Assembly: GCA_003136075.1 (NCBI GenBank)
Contig: PNBP01000024.1
Span: 7,181-14,396, forward strand
Direction of reading: 5' to 3'
DNA length: 7,216 nt
Source: Methanoregula sp.
GTDB lineage: Archaea; Halobacteriota; Methanomicrobia; Methanomicrobiales; Methanospirillaceae
The notes under the pieces were generated by a model, which was given only the letters and a program-made list of their open reading frames with translations, did not search any database and had not been told where the DNA came from. The position numbers and the translations under genes were made by a program. This document shows positions 4,733-7,216 of the stretch, piece after piece. Each line of letters begins with the position of its first letter. Positions within the stretch are counted from its first letter, which is position 1.

Positions 4733-5263
4733 ATGGCTTCCTATATTGTCCGCTCCGAACTCCCGGTGGATCATCCCCATATTTTTGAGGTGAATGTCCA
4801 GGCGTTTGGCGAGGATGAAGAAGCACGGCTGATTGATACCCTGAGGGAAAGCGATGCTTTTGATCCCGCCCTTTCAATTGTTGCGGATCATAATGATACG
4901 ATCATCGGTCATATCCTGTTTCAGCCGGTCACGATCGATTCTACAAACGGCAATGTTCCTGCCCTTGCACTTGCCCTCCTGTCTGTCCACCCGGAATATC
5001 AGGGACAGGGCATCGGCTCGGCTCTTGTCGAGGAAGGCCTCAGGGAATGCCGGCGTCTTGGAAACCGTATCTGCATTGTCGTGGGCCACCCCAACTATTA
5101 CCCGCTTTTTGGGTTCATGTCTGCACGGGAGCAGGGAATCAGCGTGCAGTTCCCGTGTCCGGATGAATCGCTCATGGCACTGTCCCTTGTCCCCGGCGCA
5201 CTTGATGGCGTTGGGGGAATGGTGCGGTACCACCCGGCATTGAGTTCAATCATGGAGAACTAA
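4733..5263 (+). CDS. GNAT-family N-acetyltransferase, YhbS-like
   Basis: Predicted cytoplasmic acetyl-CoA-dependent N-acetyltransferase of 176 residues, close to the usual length for the YhbS group (COG3153); the substrate is unknown. The acetyl-CoA-binding motif A is clear: L83-S-V-H-P-E-Y-Q-G-Q-G-I-G95, with the Q-x-x-G-x-G/A-type loop at 90-95, followed by the helix A-L-V-E-E-G. Further on, V-V-G-H-P-N-Y-Y-P-L-F-G-F (116-128) is typical of the group. The N-terminal strand-helix (A-F-G-E-D-E-E-A-R-L-I, about 24-34) also fits. The ATG at 4733 has only a weak purine-rich site (AGAAG). The gene stands alone between the cassette and the methyltransferase with no obvious link to either. The family assignment is firm. 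Confidence 0.9.
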   Translation: MASYIVRSELPVDHPHIFEVNVQAFGEDEEARLIDTLRESDAFDPALSIVADHNDTIIGHILFQPVTIDSTNGNVPALALALLSVHPEYQGQGIGSALVEEGLRECRRLGNRICIVVGHPNYYPLFGFMSAREQGISVQFPCPDESLMALSLVPGALDGVGGMVRYHPALSSIMEN

Positions 5264-5383
5264 CTTTTAAAAAAATCCCTGAAACTGGCTCTTTTTATCA
5301 TTTTCATGCTGATGTATGCATGTACTTTGATGGACTAATCCCGATTCTCTAATCTGTTGCAGGAACGGGCGTTGCAGCACAGC

Positions 5384-5420
5384 TGATATACTCCCTCCGC
5401 TCCAACGTGTAGGTAAGAGG
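5384..5420 (+). promoter_or_regulatory. Possible promoter and ribosome site for the methyltransferase gene
   Basis: A TATA-like GATATAC (5385-5391) lies about 45 nt before the ATG at 5433, and GAGG (5417-5420) lies 12 nt before it, a rather long spacing. The rest of the 169-bp gap from 5264 holds a short T-run (5292-5296) that may end the acetyltransferase transcript, and no gene. Confidence 0.3.
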
Positions 5421-5432
5421 GCCGGTTCAGCA

Positions 5433-6563
5433 ATGGAACCTGCAAAAACACCCACTATCCATCACCTGCTTGAGGATTTCACGAGCCATGACGGACAGCG
5501 AACGCTGGTTGAAAAGACCGTGGTCGGCCCTTTTACCGCAAACAAATATACCAATGACATCTGGACTGCACGACAGCGGCAGGCATCGTCGATCCACGAG
5601 ATCTCGTACCGTGCCTGCTTTAAACCGCAATTGCCCCGCTTTTTTATTCAGTCCCTTTCTTGCCCGGGCGACAGTGTTTATGACCCTTTCAGCGGGCGGG
5701 GGACTACCGTTATCGAAGCCGGGATATGCGGGCGGCGCATTATCGCCAATGACATAAACCCGCTGTCCACCCTGCTGGCCCTGCCACGGTTCTTTCCCCC
5801 CACCCTTGAAGATGTGTCAGAACGGCTGGCGATGATCCCGCGTGACGGAGAACGTGCGGATATCGATCTCTCCATGTTTTACCATCCGGACACGGAGCGT
5901 GAGATTGTCGCATTGCGGGAGTACCTGCATCAGCGTAAAGCGCAGGGGAGAGAAGATGCACCTGATCGCTGGATCGCGATGGTGGCGACAAACCGGCTCA
6001 CGGGGCACTCAAACGGGTTTTTTTCCGTGTACACACTCCCCCCTAACCAGGCTGTATCTCCTGAGAGCCAGAACCGGATTAACCGGAAACGCCATCAGGA
6101 GCCTGCCTACCGTGACACGCACACGCTCATCCTGCGGAAAACAAAAAGCCTGCTCTCCTCCCTGACCCCCTTAGAAAAAAGCAACCTCTCTGAAGCAGGG
6201 AAAACTGCCCAATTCCTCTGCAGGGACGCACGGTCTACGCCCGGCATTCCTGATGCATCTGTCCAGCTTACCGTTACGTCGCCTCCGTTTCTTGATATCG
6301 TGCAGTATCGTTCTGACAACTGGCTCCGGTGCTGGTTCAACGGGCTGGACGGGAATGCGATCGGCACATCGATCACCATGTCACGGACCGTTGAGCACTG
6401 GGAGACCGTGATGAGAGCCGTTTTTACTGAACTGTTCCGGATCACGCGGACTGGTGGATTTGTTGCATTTGAAGTCGGTGAGGTGCGCAAAAAGACCGTG
6501 CGGCTGGATGAGCATGTGGTGCCGCTCGGAGCAGCGGCAGGTTTCTCATGCGTCGGGATTTGA
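5433..6563 (+). CDS. DNA methyltransferase (amino-methylating, N4-cytosine or N6-adenine), cut short by an in-frame TGA
   Basis: This is a predicted S-adenosylmethionine-dependent DNA methyltransferase of the amino-methylating group. Visible landmarks are an N-terminal block H55-E-I-S-Y-R-A-C-F-K-P-Q-L-P-R-F (family-conserved, from memory); motif I D84-P-F-S-G-R-G-T-T92, which binds the cofactor; N-D-I-N-P (106-110); a variable middle (about 120-265) that may hold target recognition; and catalytic motif IV T282-S-P-P-F286. The T-S-P-P form favours N4-cytosine, though it does not settle the target base. The order, motif I before motif IV, differs from the beta class. The reading stops at TGA 6561-6563 after 376 codons, but the same frame continues as recognisable family sequence to 6665 (separate entry), so the natural protein is about 411 residues. 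The core motifs are intact. No restriction enzyme gene is adjacent, so it may be an orphan methylase, possibly inactive. Confidence 0.85.
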   Translation: MEPAKTPTIHHLLEDFTSHDGQRTLVEKTVVGPFTANKYTNDIWTARQRQASSIHEISYRACFKPQLPRFFIQSLSCPGDSVYDPFSGRGTTVIEAGICGRRIIANDINPLSTLLALPRFFPPTLEDVSERLAMIPRDGERADIDLSMFYHPDTEREIVALREYLHQRKAQGREDAPDRWIAMVATNRLTGHSNGFFSVYTLPPNQAVSPESQNRINRKRHQEPAYRDTHTLILRKTKSLLSSLTPLEKSNLSEAGKTAQFLCRDARSTPGIPDASVQLTVTSPPFLDIVQYRSDNWLRCWFNGLDGNAIGTSITMSRTVEHWETVMRAVFTELFRITRTGGFVAFEVGEVRKKTVRLDEHVVPLGAAAGFSCVGI

Positions 6564-6668
6564 ATTAACCAGCAGGTCTTTACAAAAACTGCAAACATCT
6601 GGGGTGTGGACAATATGCAGTCCGGGACCAATACAAACCGCATTGTCCTCTTCAGGAAAGATTGCTGA
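6564..6668 (+). pseudogene. C-terminal remnant of the methyltransferase beyond the nonsense codon
   Basis: Read in the same frame as the methyltransferase, 34 codons after the TGA at 6561-6563 run to a second TGA at 6666-6668. They encode I-N-Q-Q-V-F-T-K-T-A-N-I-W-G-V and then G-T-N-T-N-R-I-V-L-F-R-K, which matches from memory the conserved C-terminus of this methyltransferase family. There is no frameshift: only one codon separates the two parts. The stretch has no usable start of its own. Preservation of this tail suggests a recent mutation, a sequencing error, or readthrough. Confidence 0.75.
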
Positions 6669-6680
6669 CCGTCAGGTGGT

Positions 6681-6706
6681 TTAATAAAAGGGCAGTGTTT
6701 TAGTAT
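6681..6706 (+). promoter_or_regulatory. TATA-like boxes before the ABC1-kinase gene
   Basis: TTAATAAAA (6681-6689) and TTTTAGTAT (6698-6706) both resemble archaeal TATA boxes. The second is centred about 26 nt before ATG 6728, where no Shine-Dalgarno site is seen, so a leaderless transcript is possible; the first would give a leader of roughly 18 nt. Confidence 0.35.
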
Positions 6707-6727
6707 TCCCAACTCCAATCTGTAGCC

Positions 6728-7216
6728 ATGGTCACCCGTATCAGGCGGTATGCGCAGATCATTGATATTTTAGGGAAATACGGTTTCGGTATTGGTCTTG
6801 AAAAAATATTCCCCGGCAGGGCCGGGTTCCGTCTTCCCGGCGCCGGCGGGCAGGTTGCGGAAACCTCCACGATCTATGAACGGATACGGTTAGCGCTCGA
6901 AGAACTTGGCCCGACCTTTGTAAAGTTCGGGCAGATCATGAGCACCAGAACCGAACTGCTGCCGCCTGAGATGATTGAGGAACTCAAAAAACTGCAGGAC
7001 CATGCAAAACCGCTGCCGTTTTCTGAAGTCCGCAAAGTGATTGAGGAGTGCTGCCCCGATCCAAGCGAATGGTTCTGTGAGATCGATGAGATCCCCGTCG
7101 CCTCGGCATCCATCGGGCAGGTGCACCGAGCCGTGCTCAAGGATGGGACGCCGGTCGCTCTTAAAGTCCAGCGCCCGGGGATTGCCGATGTCATCGAAAA
7201 CGATCTTGGAATTTTA
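6728..7216 (+). CDS. ABC1/UbiB/AarF-family atypical protein kinase, N-terminal part (3' end outside window)
   Basis: The frame is open from ATG 6728 to the window edge (163 codons) with no stop, so the gene continues beyond it; family members usually have about 500-560 residues. The protein-kinase-like fold of this family supports quinone or isoprenoid-lipid metabolism in bacteria and eukaryotes (UbiB, COQ8); in archaea the role is unclear. Diagnostic elements are present: the K-x-G-Q motif (K-F-G-Q, nt 6920-6931) in the N-terminal extension, with the following S-T-R-x-E-L-L-P-P; the alanine-rich nucleotide loop A-S-A-S-I-G-Q-V-H (7103-7129); the strand V-A-L-K-V-Q-R-P-G (7154-7180) with the catalytic-type lysine; and I-E-N-D-L (7193-7207), the E-x-D element. 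No Shine-Dalgarno site is seen, and the start is supported by TATA-like boxes upstream. Identification is firm; no other ORF in the region competes with it. Confidence 0.92.
   Translation, partial: MVTRIRRYAQIIDILGKYGFGIGLEKIFPGRAGFRLPGAGGQVAETSTIYERIRLALEELGPTFVKFGQIMSTRTELLPPEMIEELKKLQDHAKPLPFSEVRKVIEECCPDPSEWFCEIDEIPVASASIGQVHRAVLKDGTPVALKVQRPGIADVIENDLGIL

Noticed and set aside
6561..6563. TGA as a selenocysteine codon or TAG-type pyrrolysine recoding
   Set aside because: The codon is TGA, not TAG, homologues would have a hydrophobic residue here, and I saw no obvious recoding element; mutation or sequence error is simpler.
6107..6718. Minus-strand ORF of 203 codons opposite the methyltransferase
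   Set aside because: The + strand holds clear methyltransferase motifs over the same bases, and the antisense product looks random.
6874..7194. Minus-strand ORFs at the right edge
   Set aside because: The + strand carries the diagnostic ABC1-kinase motifs throughout, so these are shadows.

Overview
The window reads as part of a euryarchaeal chromosome, most likely a methanogen of the Methanomicrobiales. The lineage is inferred from the archaeal-type glutamyl-tRNA synthetase, archaeal TATA-like promoters, T-tract gene ends, Shine-Dalgarno sites complementary to the 16S 3' end, and general protein style; no search was run. All supported genes lie on the + strand. No rRNA, tRNA or CRISPR array was seen.

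Layout. (1) 1-958: the C-terminal part of glutamyl-tRNA synthetase, with a hairpin and T-tract terminator behind it. (2) About 1020-1302: a promoter-like site and a small orphan ORF. (3) 1303-1759: a non-coding stretch holding a candidate 268-bp non-autonomous mobile element (1350-1617), which carries a cluster of GC-rich hairpins, followed by a promoter. (4) 1760-2329: a six-helix HdeD/DUF308 membrane protein. (5) 2581-4669: a compact six-gene cassette, probably one operon. (6) 4733-5263: a GNAT acetyltransferase of the YhbS type. (7) 5433-6668: a DNA methyltransferase whose frame is broken by an in-frame TGA 35 codons before its apparent natural end. (8) 6728 to the window end: the N-terminal part of an ABC1/UbiB/AarF atypical kinase.

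The most interesting part is the cassette at 2581-4669. It begins with a protein that joins a double-psi beta-barrel-like domain to a long charged helical tail. Next come two single-pass membrane coiled-coil proteins and two small soluble coiled-coil proteins, then a protein with eight cysteines in a cross-brace zinc-finger spacing. Three of the members (3538-3843, 3840-4061, 4063-4419) share a 19-residue signature with invariant D-x-Y-x-D-R and E-W-x-L positions, so they are tandem paralogues that have diverged into soluble and membrane-anchored forms. Gene overlaps and 1-5 nt gaps point to coupled translation and a shared complex, which I infer to be a membrane-tethered coiled-coil scaffold. 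I do not recognise this as a described system.

The second notable point is the nonsense codon in the methyltransferase. The sequence beyond it still encodes a recognisable family C-terminus, so the change is recent, a sequencing error, or read through.
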